NCBI GenBank assembly: GCA_003584865.1
Contig: QVQE01000114.1
Location: forward strand, 1-33,575
DNA: 33,575 nucleotides
Direction of reading: 5' to 3'
Origin: Methylococcales bacterium
Lineage (GTDB): Bacteria; Pseudomonadota; Gammaproteobacteria; Methylococcales; Methylomonadaceae
Shown: in pieces, positions 24,240-33,150 of the stretch
Layout of the letters: each line of letters begins with the position of its first letter
Numbering within the stretch: position 1 is the stretch's first letter
Translations under genes and position numbers: made by a program
Notes under the pieces: generated by a model
The model's database searches: none
Told to the model about the DNA's origin: nothing
The model's input: only the letters and a program-made list of their open reading frames with translations

Positions 24240-25016
24240 ATGAATACTTACTTACAAAAAAAGATTTATTTAATACTGTGCGCTTTTTTGTATTGTCAAT
24301 CATCACACGCTTTTGAATACAAAACGTTTTCCGGTATTCTTTTTGTTAAGATTAATGCCGGTTGCTTCCTGATGGGTAAGGATACTGATCTTAAAGAAAG
24401 CAGTCCTGTAGAGCAACCTCAGCATAAAGTGTGTATATCCCATCCGTATTACCTGAGTGAAACGGAAATCACCCAAAATCAGTGGGAAAGCATTATGGGA
24501 TCCAATCCCAGCAAATCCAAGTCTCTCTATAAGCCAGTTGAAAGGGTAAGCTGGAACGACGCCCAAGAGTTTATTCAGCGTCTTAATGCTAAAGAGGGCG
24601 GGCGCTCATTTCGGTTGCCTAGTGAAGCAGAGTGGGAGTACGCGGCTCGGGCAGGTAGCAAGGATCTCTATTCTTTTGGAAGTAAATCCAAGGATTTGAG
24701 TGATTATGGCTGGTATGGTGATGAAGGTTATGGTGGGGCCAGTCATCAGGTTGCACTTAAAAAGCCTAATTCATGGGGTCTATATGATATGCATGGAAAT
24801 GTGTGGGAGTGGGTACAGGATTGGTATGGGTCAGATTACTATGCGATGAGTCCTGAAAATGATCCTCGTGGGCCAGATTCTGGGCAATATAAGTCTTATA
24901 GAGGCGGTAGTTGGGTTGGTAAAGCGGTTAATTTACGCTCCTCTTTGCGCTACAGTGGCCTTCCTAGTATGCGTACGAGTGATATTGGTATTAGGCTTTT
25001 ACATGAGATGGATTAG
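24240..25016 (+). CDS. secreted SUMF1/formylglycine-generating-enzyme-fold protein
   Basis: From the ATG at 24240 it has 258 residues with a signal peptide ending at SSHA24; a GTG at 24192 extends the frame by 16 residues and has an AGG upstream, but would bury the signal peptide, so I prefer the ATG. The SUMF1-like fold is clear: GCFLMGKD, HPYYLSETEITQNQWESIMG, PVERVSWNDAQEFIQRLNA, FRLPSEAEWEYAARAG, WGLYDMHGNVWEWVQDWYG and YRGGSW. The pair of cysteines that binds copper in true formylglycine-generating enzymes, expected shortly after the RGGSW stretch, is missing (VGKAVNLRSSLRYSG), so it is unlikely to make formylglycine. The ligand is unknown. Confidence 0.88.
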   Translation: MNTYLQKKIYLILCAFLYCQSSHAFEYKTFSGILFVKINAGCFLMGKDTDLKESSPVEQPQHKVCISHPYYLSETEITQNQWESIMGSNPSKSKSLYKPVERVSWNDAQEFIQRLNAKEGGRSFRLPSEAEWEYAARAGSKDLYSFGSKSKDLSDYGWYGDEGYGGASHQVALKKPNSWGLYDMHGNVWEWVQDWYGSDYYAMSPENDPRGPDSGQYKSYRGGSWVGKAVNLRSSLRYSGLPSMRTSDIGIRLLHEMD

Positions 25017-25173
25017 TTATTGAGCGATAATTTAATTATTACGTATTCTTTACTATTAACAATAAGCATCTATGATAAAATGCTAACCGACATAAGTCGA
25101 AAGATAGAACTCATTAGATAATTATTTTTTTGGGTTTTTATAATTAATGAATACATACCATCAGGATTAATAA

Positions 25174-25569
25174 ATGAAGTTTTTGAATAAAGCAGTCGTA
25201 TCAGCAGTCATGGCAGCTTCAATGCTTGCTATGTCGTCTTCTGTGTTTTCTGCTGAAGAGCACAAAGATAAAAATCTTGCAGTTCAAGAAGCAGCAAAAA
25301 ATACCGAAGCAAGTATGTTAGAAGCTAAAGAAGCTCTTCTTAAAGGTGGTGATGGAGAGAAAACTCTAAACGCATTAAACGATGCACGTCAGTTCGTAAA
25401 AGAATTCCGTTATGAACAAACTGAGCGTTTACGTCAAAAATTAAATACCAGTTTAAAAACTGCTCGTGAAGAAGCAATAGCTAATAATAACGAAAAAGCC
25501 TTGGCAGAAGTTAACAATGGCTTAGCTATTTATGCGGAAATGAAGAAAATTTACGACGCAGCTCATTAA
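25174..25569 (+). CDS. small secreted helical protein (paralogue 1)
   Basis: The 131-residue precursor has a classic signal peptide (MKFLNKAVVSAVMAASMLAM..VFSA, cut near residue 27). The mature part is almost entirely helical, Lys/Glu/Ala-rich and free of Cys, Trp and Pro. It carries stretches such as QKLNTSLKTAREEAIANNNE and YAEMKKIYDAAH. I do not recognise a named family. It resembles the next gene in length, signal, helix layout and the pattern R-x-K-x2-LK-x-AR, so the two look like diverged duplicates. AGGATTA lies upstream of the ATG as a partial ribosome site. A periplasmic chaperone-like or binding role is possible but unsupported. Confidence 0.72.
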   Translation: MKFLNKAVVSAVMAASMLAMSSSVFSAEEHKDKNLAVQEAAKNTEASMLEAKEALLKGGDGEKTLNALNDARQFVKEFRYEQTERLRQKLNTSLKTAREEAIANNNEKALAEVNNGLAIYAEMKKIYDAAH

Positions 25570-25586
25570 TTTACTAACATTATCGT

Positions 25587-25636
25587 CAGCCTTTATTGCT
25601 TTACAATCATAAAAATTTTAACTTTAATAAAGGCTG
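25587..25636. other. 11-bp inverted repeat between the paired secreted-protein genes
   Basis: CAGCCTTTATT (25587-25597) and AATAAAGGCTG (25626-25636) pair perfectly over a 28-base loop. No T run follows, so it may be an mRNA 3'-end stem rather than a terminator. The remaining gap (25637-25824) holds no gene. Confidence 0.5.
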
Positions 25637-25824
25637 TGATTTAGTAAACAAGCATCTTTTAGACTTAAGCAAATTGACTTGTTTAATTATTGCTACTAAT
25701 TTACAAGTTCTTTCATAAAATTGTCATATATCCATTGTTTTAATGATAGAATTACCGCTGGGTCTTAAGATTTTTCACTAATGCCTTTTTAATATAATTT
25801 AAAACAACCTAAGGAGTTAATTAA

Positions 25825-26211
25825 ATGCTTAATTTGAAAAAAATTGCATTTGCCATTGTTATCGCTACATCTATGGGCACTATTTCTTCACCTGTATTTG
25901 CTGAAGCAGATGCCGGTCGTATCGTTTACTCGCCAACTCAAGCAATTGATTTAGTTGCTGGTAAAGTGGGTACTGCGTTAGAGGCTCTAAAGAGCGGCGC
26001 GAAAGCCGAGCAAGTTGATGATTTGATAAAAGATGCTTTATCATCTAGCAAAGAAATCAACGCGAGTGACAAAGTATTTGCAGCAAGAGATAAAATTCAT
26101 AATAAACTAAAATCTGCTCGTAGTAGTCTTAAAAGTGGAGACAAAGCCGCTGCAGAAGCTGATTTGACTGCTGCACAAAAAGCTTTTACAGCGTTAAAAG
26201 ACCTACTTTAA
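25825..26211 (+). CDS. small secreted helical protein (paralogue 2)
   Basis: The 128-residue precursor has a signal peptide ending at VFA26. The mature protein is predicted to be three or four amphipathic helices, rich in Ala, Lys and Ser, without Cys, Trp or Met after the signal. AAGGAGTT lies directly upstream of the ATG, an excellent ribosome site, so expression may be high. It shares overall plan with the preceding gene, notably KLKSARSSLKSGDKAAAEAD aligned with the Lys/Ala/Arg helix there. I know no function. A structured inverted repeat with a T run follows the stop. Confidence 0.72.
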   Translation: MLNLKKIAFAIVIATSMGTISSPVFAEADAGRIVYSPTQAIDLVAGKVGTALEALKSGAKAEQVDDLIKDALSSSKEINASDKVFAARDKIHNKLKSARSSLKSGDKAAAEADLTAAQKAFTALKDLL

Positions 26212-26224
26212 GTATTAAAAATTT

Positions 26225-26323
26225 GAGCAATTTGCAAACTGTCCCATTGCTTAGGACTAAATTCCAGTCTACTCTGTGGATGGTTTACCTTTAAAACGTT
26301 TGACATTGCAAATTGCTCTTTTT
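26225..26323 (+). terminator. long-loop terminator or structured small RNA
   Basis: GAGCAATTTGCAA (26225-26237) is a perfect reverse complement of TTGCAAATTGCTC (26306-26318), followed by TTTTT (26319-26323). The 68-base loop contains its own stem, TAGGACT (26252-26258) with AGTCTA (26266-26271), one base bulged. Either it terminates the preceding gene or it is a small RNA ending in its own terminator. Confidence 0.5.
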
Positions 26324-26345
26324 AGCTACCATTCGGGTAGTTTTT
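26324..26345 (+). terminator. compact intrinsic terminator
   Basis: CTACC (26326-26330) pairs with GGTAG (26336-26340) around ATTCG, extendable by a G-T and an A-T pair, then TTTTT (26341-26345). It follows the long-loop structure immediately, giving two tandem T-tailed stems. The rest of the gap to sucC (26346-26620) shows no gene. Confidence 0.6.
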
Positions 26346-26620
26346 CATCATCAGTATTATTTCTTTATTTTACCCTCGCCTTGGCGTTTCGGTTTTCTTT
26401 CCTTAATCTCCAGTTTTCCTTCCTTATTGTAGTAGAAGAGTTTGCGTAGGAATAGCTATCCGGTTATATTTAATAGCGTAATTTAATAAGTATTTTTAGT
26501 AGTTTGTTTGACGTGTTCTAATTACAATTGTTTCGTTGCTTTTTGGATGAAGTCGCCCAGATATTACTGCAACAATAAAGAGAATGTGCTGAATTTATCC
26601 AAATTAATCAGGAGTTATAG

Positions 26621-27787
26621 ATGAATATTCATGAGTATCAGGCTAAACAGTTATTTAAAGCCTATGGGATAGCTGTGCCACAAGGAATGTTTGCAAACAC
26701 TCCAGAAGCCGCTGTACAGGTTGCTAATGATTTAGGTGGAGAGGGCTGGGTTGTTAAGGCTCAAGTACATGCCGGTGGTCGGGGAAAAGTCGGTGGCGTC
26801 AAAGTAGCTAAAAGTTTGGATCAAGTAGCAGAAATCAGTGAAGAGTTGCTAGGTAAACGATTGGTTACGATACAAACGGATCATTTAGGGTTACCTATCA
26901 ATTCTTTATTGATAGAAGGTTTATCTCCAATAAAACGGGAACTCTATCTAAGCATTTTAGTAGACAGAGCGACAGAAAGAGTTATTTTTATAGCCTCAGT
27001 CGCCGGTGGAATGGATATAGAGGCCGTTGCACATGATTCACCTGAACAAATTATTACTGTGCCCGTGCATCCAGCCGCAGGATTACAAGCAAATCAGTGT
27101 CGTAAAGTGGCTTATAACTTAGGACTTAAAGGTTCTCAAGTTAAAGCGTTGACCAAGATAATGCAGGGAATGTACGATTTGTTCCTCGATAAGGATGCAA
27201 CTCAAATTGAAATCAATCCGCTCATAGAAACTGAAAGCGGTGATTTATTAGCCTTGGATGCAAAAATAAATTTTGATGACAATGCGGTTGGTTTACATAG
27301 TGATATCTTGGCTATGAAAGATCCCACACAGGAAGATGATAAGGAAAATTATGCACAGAAATACGGCCTTAATTATATAACCTTAGAGGGAAATATAGGC
27401 TGTATGGTTAACGGTGCTGGATTAGCCATGGCGACCATGGATCTGGTTAAGCTGAAAGGAGGATTGCCAGCAAACTTTCTCGATGTGGGGGGCGGTACCA
27501 ATGTCGAAAAAGTATGTGAAGCTTTTAAATTGATTCTTTCTGACAGCAGTGTCAAAGCCGTACTCGTTAACATTTTTGGCGGTATCGTACAGTGTGATGT
27601 GATCGCTTCTGGCATTTTGGCTGCGATAGAACAGATTCATGTAACAGTACCGGTGGTTGTCAGACTAGAAGGAACGAATGTTGAACAAGGTAGAGCCTTG
27701 CTGACAGACACCGGTTTAAATATATACCCTGCGGAAGATTTAGCTCACGCAGCAGAACAAGTCGTTGCTTTAGCGGAGGCCGTATGA
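26621..27787 (+). CDS. sucC: succinate-CoA ligase (ADP-forming) subunit beta
   Basis: SucC with SucD converts succinyl-CoA, ADP and phosphate to succinate, ATP and CoA in the TCA cycle. The 388 residues equal the E. coli length. An ATP-grasp domain (1-235) begins with [17 protein letters not shown], includes [15 protein letters not shown] and TQIEINPL, and is followed by the ligase domain with [29 protein letters not shown] and [12 protein letters not shown]. The last motif matches SucC more closely than the malate-CoA ligase MtkA, which typically reads AGINRCDW at this point, so I favour SucC. CAGGAG precedes the ATG. The stop overlaps the sucD start as ATGA. Confidence 0.93.
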   Translation: MNIHEYQAKQLFKAYGIAVPQGMFANTPEAAVQVANDLGGEGWVVKAQVHAGGRGKVGGVKVAKSLDQVAEISEELLGKRLVTIQTDHLGLPINSLLIEGLSPIKRELYLSILVDRATERVIFIASVAGGMDIEAVAHDSPEQIITVPVHPAAGLQANQCRKVAYNLGLKGSQVKALTKIMQGMYDLFLDKDATQIEINPLIETESGDLLALDAKINFDDNAVGLHSDILAMKDPTQEDDKENYAQKYGLNYITLEGNIGCMVNGAGLAMATMDLVKLKGGLPANFLDVGGGTNVEKVCEAFKLILSDSSVKAVLVNIFGGIVQCDVIASGILAAIEQIHVTVPVVVRLEGTNVEQGRALLTDTGLNIYPAEDLAHAAEQVVALAEAV

Positions 27788-28650
27788 GTATTTTAATCAA
27801 TAAAGACACCAAAGTAATTTGCCAGGGTTTTACCGGAAAACAGGGCACCTTCCATTCTGAGCAAACATTAGCTTACGGTACTCAATTAGTGGGTGGGGTA
27901 ACTCCCGAGAGAGGCGGGGAGTTACATTTAGGGTTGCCGGTTTTTAATACAGTCGATGATGCAGTTAAAACCACAGGAGCCACAGCCAGTGTTATTTATG
28001 TGCCTCCTTTTTATGCGGCTGATGCAATACTTGAAGCGGTTGAGGCCGGTATAAAGCTTATAGTTTGTATCACAGAAGGTATTCCCATTTTGCAAATGTT
28101 GCGAGTGAAAGCAGCCATGGCGGGAACGGATACTCTTTTAGTAGGGCCTAATTGCCCGGGTGTGATTACGCCCGGAGAATGTAAGATTGGTATTATGCCG
28201 GCTAAAATTCATTTGCCTGGATCAATTGGGATTGTATCGCGTTCGGGTACGTTAACCTATGAGTCAGTCCATCAAACCACTCAACAAGGATTGGGACAAA
28301 GTACTTGTGTGGGTATTGGCGGCGACCCTATTCATGGTATGAACTTTGTAGATGCCTTAAGCCGTTTTCAAGCGGATGATCAAACAAAAGGTATTGTAAT
28401 GGTCGGCGAGATAGGCGGCAGTGAAGAAGAAGATGCGGCTGATTACATTAAAGCGCACGTCACTAAACCTGTTGTCGCTTATATAGCGGGACAAACTGCA
28501 CCTTCAGGTAAACGTATGGGTCATGCCGGTGCGATTGTTACTGGGGGTAAGGGGACAGCAAAAGGTAAAATTGCGGCTTTAAAAAGCGCAGGTATTGAGG
28601 TGTGCGTATCACCCACTGATATTGGTGCAGCCATGAAGGCCTGCTTCTAG
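27784..28650 (+). CDS. sucD: succinate-CoA ligase subunit alpha
   Basis: SucD (288 residues) binds CoA and carries the phosphohistidine of succinyl-CoA synthetase. The CoA-binding N-terminal domain shows [17 protein letters not shown] and [10 protein letters not shown]. The conserved [20 protein letters not shown] and [12 protein letters not shown] follow, and the active-site His247 lies in [10 protein letters not shown], next to the family-typical TGGKGTA. The gene overlaps sucC by four bases and ends just before a hairpin shared with the convergent miaA gene. Confidence 0.94.
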   Translation: MSILINKDTKVICQGFTGKQGTFHSEQTLAYGTQLVGGVTPERGGELHLGLPVFNTVDDAVKTTGATASVIYVPPFYAADAILEAVEAGIKLIVCITEGIPILQMLRVKAAMAGTDTLLVGPNCPGVITPGECKIGIMPAKIHLPGSIGIVSRSGTLTYESVHQTTQQGLGQSTCVGIGGDPIHGMNFVDALSRFQADDQTKGIVMVGEIGGSEEEDAADYIKAHVTKPVVAYIAGQTAPSGKRMGHAGAIVTGGKGTAKGKIAALKSAGIEVCVSPTDIGAAMKACF

Positions 28651-28681
28651 TATTGACTTAAATTGATTCAAACTTGCTGAG

Positions 28682-28720
28682 GAGAGTTTAGGAGACCAAT
28701 AAACAGTCTCCAAGACTCTC
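28682..28720. terminator. candidate bidirectional hairpin between convergent sucD and miaA
   Basis: GAGAGTTTAGGAGAC (28682-28696) pairs with GTCTCCAAGACTCTC (28706-28720), 13 of 15 positions matched, with a 9-base loop. It is centred between two convergent stops (28650 and 28740). T runs are weak on both sides. Confidence 0.55.
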
Positions 28721-28739
28721 TTCGGTAACATCAAATAGA

Positions 28740-29690
28740 CTACAGTGCATGACATTGTTTATGAATTGCACTTAATACCTGATCAACTAAATTCACTTGT
28801 CCTGTTTCAAAAGTAAGCGCATCGGTTTCTTTACGTAGCCAGGTAAATTGACGTTTAGCGAGTTGTCTGGTTGCAATAATTGCTTTCTCGGTCATGTTGG
28901 CTAAATTATCTTCACCTTGTAAATAAGCCCACGCTTGTCGATAACCGACTGCACGTATCGAGGGCATCTTTTCATTTAAATCCCCGCGATGATAGAGTTG
29001 TTCAACTTCAGCGATGAAGCCTTGTTCAAGCATGGTATGGAAACGTTGAGCGATAATGTCGTGTAATATCTTTCGATCACTGGGCGCAACAATAAGCTTG
29101 ATCTTCTGATAAGGTAAGTCATCCTGTTGCGCTGGACTAAAGAAGGAAGACAGCGGTTTTCCACTTAGCTCATAAACCTCTAACGCACGTTGCACACGTT
29201 GAGGATCATTGGGATGAATTCTGGCTGCTGCTTCAGGATCAACGTCTGCTAGACGCTTATGTAACGCCTCCTTACCAAAGCGCTCTAAGTCCAAATCAAG
29301 TTGAACCCTAAGTTCTGGGTCAGCTTCAGGTAACACCGCAAGCCCTTTAAAAAGAGTATTAAAGTAAAGCATGGTGCCGCCAACTAAAATAGGTGTCTTT
29401 CCTCGCTGGGTAATATCCGCTATATGGGTAAGCGCCTGTGTTCTAAATTGACCGGTCGAAAAGACGTCAGAGGGATCAATAATATCAATCAAATGATGAG
29501 GAATACCCTCTCTTTCAGCCATGGAAGGTTTTGCAGTACCTATAGACATGTCTCTAAAAACTAGTGCAGAATCCACGCTAATGATTTCGCCATTGAGTGC
29601 ATGGGCTAATTTGACTGATAGCGCAGACTTGCCCGAAGCAGTAGGTCCCATTAAAAAGATAGCCGGTGGCAGATCTGGTTTTTGCATCAT
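28740..29690 (-). CDS. miaA: tRNA dimethylallyltransferase
   Basis: MiaA transfers a dimethylallyl group to N6 of adenosine-37 in tRNAs that read codons starting with U. The 316-residue protein has the P-loop GPTASGKS at 15-22, the substrate-binding SVDSALVFRDMSIGTAKPS (39-57), the loop PHHLIDIIDP, VGGTMLYF and RVQRALEVYELSGKPLS. The C-terminal IIATRQLAKRQFTWLRKE is also typical. Two start methionines stand in tandem. The ATG begins 3 bases after the mutL stop, the usual mutL-miaA arrangement of gammaproteobacteria. No hfq gene follows; it is instead convergent with sucD. Confidence 0.97.
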   Translation of the reverse strand: MMQKPDLPPAIFLMGPTASGKSALSVKLAHALNGEIISVDSALVFRDMSIGTAKPSMAEREGIPHHLIDIIDPSDVFSTGQFRTQALTHIADITQRGKTPILVGGTMLYFNTLFKGLAVLPEADPELRVQLDLDLERFGKEALHKRLADVDPEAAARIHPNDPQRVQRALEVYELSGKPLSSFFSPAQQDDLPYQKIKLIVAPSDRKILHDIIAQRFHTMLEQGFIAEVEQLYHRGDLNEKMPSIRAVGYRQAWAYLQGEDNLANMTEKAIIATRQLAKRQFTWLRKETDALTFETGQVNLVDQVLSAIHKQCHAL

Positions 29691-29693
29691 GAG

Positions 29694-31532
29694 TTATTGT
29701 CCACGCATAAAGAATTTATCGAGTTCATTCGTTGATAATTCAATCCAGGTAGGGCGCCCGTGATTACATTGCCCAATCCGTTCGGTTTGTTCCATATCGC
29801 GTAATAAGGCATTCATTTCATCAATGGTTAGACGACGATGAGCACGTACAGACCCATGACAGGCAATAGAGGCCAACAGTTGATTGGTTTTATCCTGGAT
29901 ACGGTGACTCAAACCATGCACAAGAATATCGGATAATACGTCTCGTACTAGCTTCTCTTTATCAATGTTGCGTAATAAGGCGGGTGTGGCTCTTAGTGTA
30001 ATTGTTTCTGGGCCAGAACGATCAAGCTCAAAGCCAAGTGACATAAAAAACTCATATTCCTGTTCGGCTAACTCTGCTTCAGCCGAGGTGACATTCATTT
30101 TTATAGGTAATAATAACGGTTGACTCGGTATCGTACCGTTTTGGTATTGTTGCTTAAGACGCTCATAAGTCACTCGCTCATGGGCGGCATGAGTATCGAC
30201 TAAAATAACCCCTTTAGGTGTTTCAGCTAGAATATAAATATTGTGAATGTGAGCAATCGCATAGCCTAAGGGATGGTTAGACGTTGGGTGTATGTTGGGT
30301 GTGGTAATCGAGGTTTCAACGGGTTGATGTTCAATCGGCTTGTCCTCAGGATACAAAGCCGCATAAGCCCTGATAGATTCCGAAACCGTCAGCGGGAGAG
30401 AGCTTTGTTGTGGAGGTCTTGAGTTATGGGACGCCGTGAACGTGAATCTTGGTTTGGGTTCATTATCATGCTCGGAGAGTTGTTCAGGTTGAGCAGGATC
30501 AATAGTGTCTATTTGAGTTATCATGTGTTCAGGTCTAATATCGGCCAGTGAACGATGCAGGGCAGTAAATAAAAAATCATGAACCAGACGACCTTCTCTG
30601 AAACGCACTTCCAGTTTAGCAGGATGTGCGTTAACATCAACCAGAGTAGGGTCGAGTGTTAAATACAGCACGAAAACAGGGTGTCTGCCATGAAACAATA
30701 CATCTTGATAGGCCTGCTTAACCGCATGTGAAACCAACTTATCTTTGATTAAGCGGCCATTGACATAAAAGAACTGCATGTCTTGCTGACTGCGTGAAAA
30801 GGTGGGTAAGCCTGCCCAGCCGGTTAACTCTAAACCAGACGCAGCAAACTCAATCTTGACCGCATTCTCAATAAAAGCAGCGCCACATATCTCGGCAATA
30901 CGTCGTTCCTTGTCGCGTTCTAACTCGGCTACTTTAAGATTAAGTATCTCTTTATGATTATGGTTAAGGGTAAAGCTAATATCAAAACGACTCAACGCCA
31001 TGCGTTTAACTAGGGTTTCAATATGAGCAAACTCGGTCTTTTCAGTTTTTAGAAACTTACGTCTTGCCGGGGTGTTGTAAAATAAGTCACGTACATCAAT
31101 CGTTGTGCCTAAAGGATGCGGATCAGGTTGTGGATCAACGTTTTTCTCAGAACCATCGGCGGTGACGCGCCAAGCGCAGTTAGCCTCAGCGGTGCGTGAA
31201 ATTAGTGTAAGTCTTGCAACCGAACTGATACTGGGTAATGCTTCGCCACGAAAGCCCATGCTGGACACCTGTTCTAAATCTTGTAGCGTGGCAATTTTAC
31301 TGGTGGCATGGCGGGATAGCGCTAATGGCAAATCTTCTTTGACTATGCCACAGCCATCATCTCTTATTTTTATTAAACGTGCGCCACCTTGTTCTATCTC
31401 AATAATGATTTGCTTGGCACCGGCATCAAAACAGTTTTCAACCAGTTCTTTAACGACAGATGAAGGTCTTTCAACCACTTCACCCGCAGCAATTTGATTA
31501 ACGAGTTGAATCGAAAGGGAATGGATGCGCAT
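29694..31532 (-). CDS. mutL: DNA mismatch repair protein MutL, endonuclease type
   Basis: MutL links MutS mismatch recognition to strand incision. The 612-residue protein has the GHKL ATPase at about 1-330: QIAAGEVVERPSSVVKELVEN, IRDDGCGI, ATSKI, GFRGEAL and DVNAHPAKLEVRF. After a variable linker (335-425) comes the C-terminal domain with DTHAAHERVTYE at 446-457, which fits the metal-binding D-x-H-A-x2-E-x4-E nuclease motif, plus ACHGSVR, CNHGRPTW (Cys589, His591) and a final FFMRG. Together these are the endonuclease-active form found in bacteria without MutH, so this strain probably lacks MutH/Dam-directed repair. miaA follows closely. Confidence 0.96.
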   Translation of the reverse strand: MRIHSLSIQLVNQIAAGEVVERPSSVVKELVENCFDAGAKQIIIEIEQGGARLIKIRDDGCGIVKEDLPLALSRHATSKIATLQDLEQVSSMGFRGEALPSISSVARLTLISRTAEANCAWRVTADGSEKNVDPQPDPHPLGTTIDVRDLFYNTPARRKFLKTEKTEFAHIETLVKRMALSRFDISFTLNHNHKEILNLKVAELERDKERRIAEICGAAFIENAVKIEFAASGLELTGWAGLPTFSRSQQDMQFFYVNGRLIKDKLVSHAVKQAYQDVLFHGRHPVFVLYLTLDPTLVDVNAHPAKLEVRFREGRLVHDFLFTALHRSLADIRPEHMITQIDTIDPAQPEQLSEHDNEPKPRFTFTASHNSRPPQQSSLPLTVSESIRAYAALYPEDKPIEHQPVETSITTPNIHPTSNHPLGYAIAHIHNIYILAETPKGVILVDTHAAHERVTYERLKQQYQNGTIPSQPLLLPIKMNVTSAEAELAEQEYEFFMSLGFELDRSGPETITLRATPALLRNIDKEKLVRDVLSDILVHGLSHRIQDKTNQLLASIACHGSVRAHRRLTIDEMNALLRDMEQTERIGQCNHGRPTWIELSTNELDKFFMRGQ

Positions 31533-31631
31533 AATTAATACACATTTGTAATCAGGGCGATCTTAGACGCTCCTAGTTCCAAGCGGCAACGCTGGGTCAA
31601 TTGGCTTGTTTTCGGGCAATAGAGTGGGGAG

Positions 31632-32201
31632 CTATAAACTTGTATTAACGCTAGTTAATTCCGCTAATGATGATTTGCTGTCTACGGTCGTCTCTTTTGG
31701 AGTATTTACAGAGGTATTTACTGTGATCTCTGTTGGGGTATTGGCTGCAGTAGTTACCGTAGTCTCTACTGGAGTATATGCTGTTGAATCTACAATAGGC
31801 GTAATTTGTATTTCTGCTGTGCCGTTCATGCCGAGTTCTTTAGCGGCTGCATAAGATAAGTCCATCACTCTTCTGGAATGAAAAGGACCACGATCATTGA
31901 TTTTTACTATAACAGTGCGATTATTCTGGAGATTCTTTACTTCAACATAGGATGAAAGTGGCAGTGTCTTGTGCGCGGCGGTCAACGCATACATATTAAA
32001 TCGTTCGCCGCTGGCTGTTCTTTTTCCGTGAAACTCAGCACCGTACCAGGACGCTATGGACTGCCTATAGTTTTCAGTTGGGTAATTACTTGAATGATGA
32101 CGATGGTGGTGATGACGGTGCGCAGCTTCCGCCGTTCCAATCGGATTCGAAAAGTAACTGGACGTGGCAACAAAAATGACTGCTGTTATCAGTTTGTTCA
32201 T
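31632..32201 (-). CDS. RlpA-like septal ring/peptidoglycan-acting protein with His-rich start
   Basis: The 189-residue precursor has a signal peptide ending at about AEA26. The mature N terminus is His-rich ([10 protein letters not shown], residues 27-36). A double-psi beta-barrel RlpA domain follows at 48-134, with [26 protein letters not shown] (His77), VKINDRGPF (Asp103) and [13 protein letters not shown]. RlpA proteins cleave naked glycan strands at the division septum. The C-terminal 50 residues are Thr/Val/Ser-rich with repeated TPxETTV-like units; the SPOR domain of classical RlpA is missing and no lipobox is present, so septal targeting may differ. The His-rich start could bind metal, which is inference. 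Confidence 0.88.
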   Translation of the reverse strand: MNKLITAVIFVATSSYFSNPIGTAEAAHRHHHHRHHSSNYPTENYRQSIASWYGAEFHGKRTASGERFNMYALTAAHKTLPLSSYVEVKNLQNNRTVIVKINDRGPFHSRRVMDLSYAAAKELGMNGTAEIQITPIVDSTAYTPVETTVTTAANTPTEITVNTSVNTPKETTVDSKSSLAELTSVNTSL

Positions 32202-32259
32202 AGGTAAAAAACCTTTAAATTAAAATCTTGGGTTGATTCTAACTTGGGTTGTCTTAAGA

Positions 32260-33150
32260 CTACCTTAAATCAAACTTTTTATTGAATAATTTAATTAATG
32301 TTGAGGGATCTTGCTCTAAATAACCCTGATTGCCATGTAATTGCATCAATTGAGCCGCCAAGCCGGACATAGGGATTGCATTGCCTTGCTTAACCGCTAA
32401 ATCAATCGCCATATTCAAATCTTTTAATAAGGTTTTAACCCGCCATTTAACCGGTTCGAAACTTTCTAAAGCCATCTCTGGCCCCACTATTTGCAAGGGC
32501 TTGGAATCAGCAAAGCCGCACGCTAAGGCTTCAGGTATTTTTTCTGCTGCCACCCCTGCTTGTTTTGCAAACGCAATCATTTCTGCAATAACCAATACAT
32601 TACAACTGACAATCATCTGATTACAGATTTTGGTCACCTGACCGCTACCCACAGGTCCCATGTGAGTCAATTGTTTATAGAGTGGCGCTAAAACAACTCG
32701 CGCAATTGCAATATCATGAGCGCTCCCCCCCGCCATGATAGCCAAACTACCTTGTTCTGCCCCAGAAACTCCGCCGGATACCGGTGCATCAACCCAAGTC
32801 ATACCACACTTGTCATATAAAACAGATGCCAACTGTCGGGTATTCTCAGGATGAATACTGGATAAATCAATAACTAGTTTGCCTGCTGAATCGGATTCCA
32901 ATACTGCATTGTGAATGACGGATTCAACGGCTTGAGTATCTGCTAAACATAATAAAGTGACAGTTGAAGCCTCCACTAATTGACTGGGTGATGAGCAGAC
33001 ATGAGCCCCTGCCTCACTGACCTGAAATAACTTCTCAGGACTGCGGTTCCAGACATTAACGGTAAAACCCGCCGCTAACAAACGCAATACCATGGGTTTA
33101 CCCATTAAGCCAGTGCCTATGAAGCCAAGCGTAGGATGATTATCGATCAT
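32260..33150 (-). CDS. NAD(P)-dependent beta-hydroxyacid dehydrogenase (3-hydroxyisobutyrate dehydrogenase/tartronate semialdehyde reductase family)
   Basis: The 296-residue enzyme starts with a Rossmann fold (GFIGTGLMGKPM, residues 9-20). WNRSPEK follows the second strand; Arg36 there rather than an acidic residue favours NADP. The substrate loop is DAPVSGGVSGAEQGSLAIMAGG (121-142) and the catalytic lysine is Lys174 in GSGQVTKICNQMI. The family includes 3-hydroxyisobutyrate, tartronate-semialdehyde and succinic-semialdehyde/glyoxylate reductases, and sequence alone does not choose between them. It is last in the minus-strand group, separated by 58 bases from the RlpA-like gene. Confidence 0.9.
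   Translation of the reverse strand: MIDNHPTLGFIGTGLMGKPMVLRLLAAGFTVNVWNRSPEKLFQVSEAGAHVCSSPSQLVEASTVTLLCLADTQAVESVIHNAVLESDSAGKLVIDLSSIHPENTRQLASVLYDKCGMTWVDAPVSGGVSGAEQGSLAIMAGGSAHDIAIARVVLAPLYKQLTHMGPVGSGQVTKICNQMIVSCNVLVIAEMIAFAKQAGVAAEKIPEALACGFADSKPLQIVGPEMALESFEPVKWRVKTLLKDLNMAIDLAVKQGNAIPMSGLAAQLMQLHGNQGYLEQDPSTLIKLFNKKFDLR

Noticed and set aside
26621-28650. Malate-CoA ligase (mtkAB) of the serine cycle instead of sucCD
   Set aside because: The [11 protein letters not shown] stretch and other motifs fit SucC better, and no mcl, sga or hpr serine-cycle genes are in the window.
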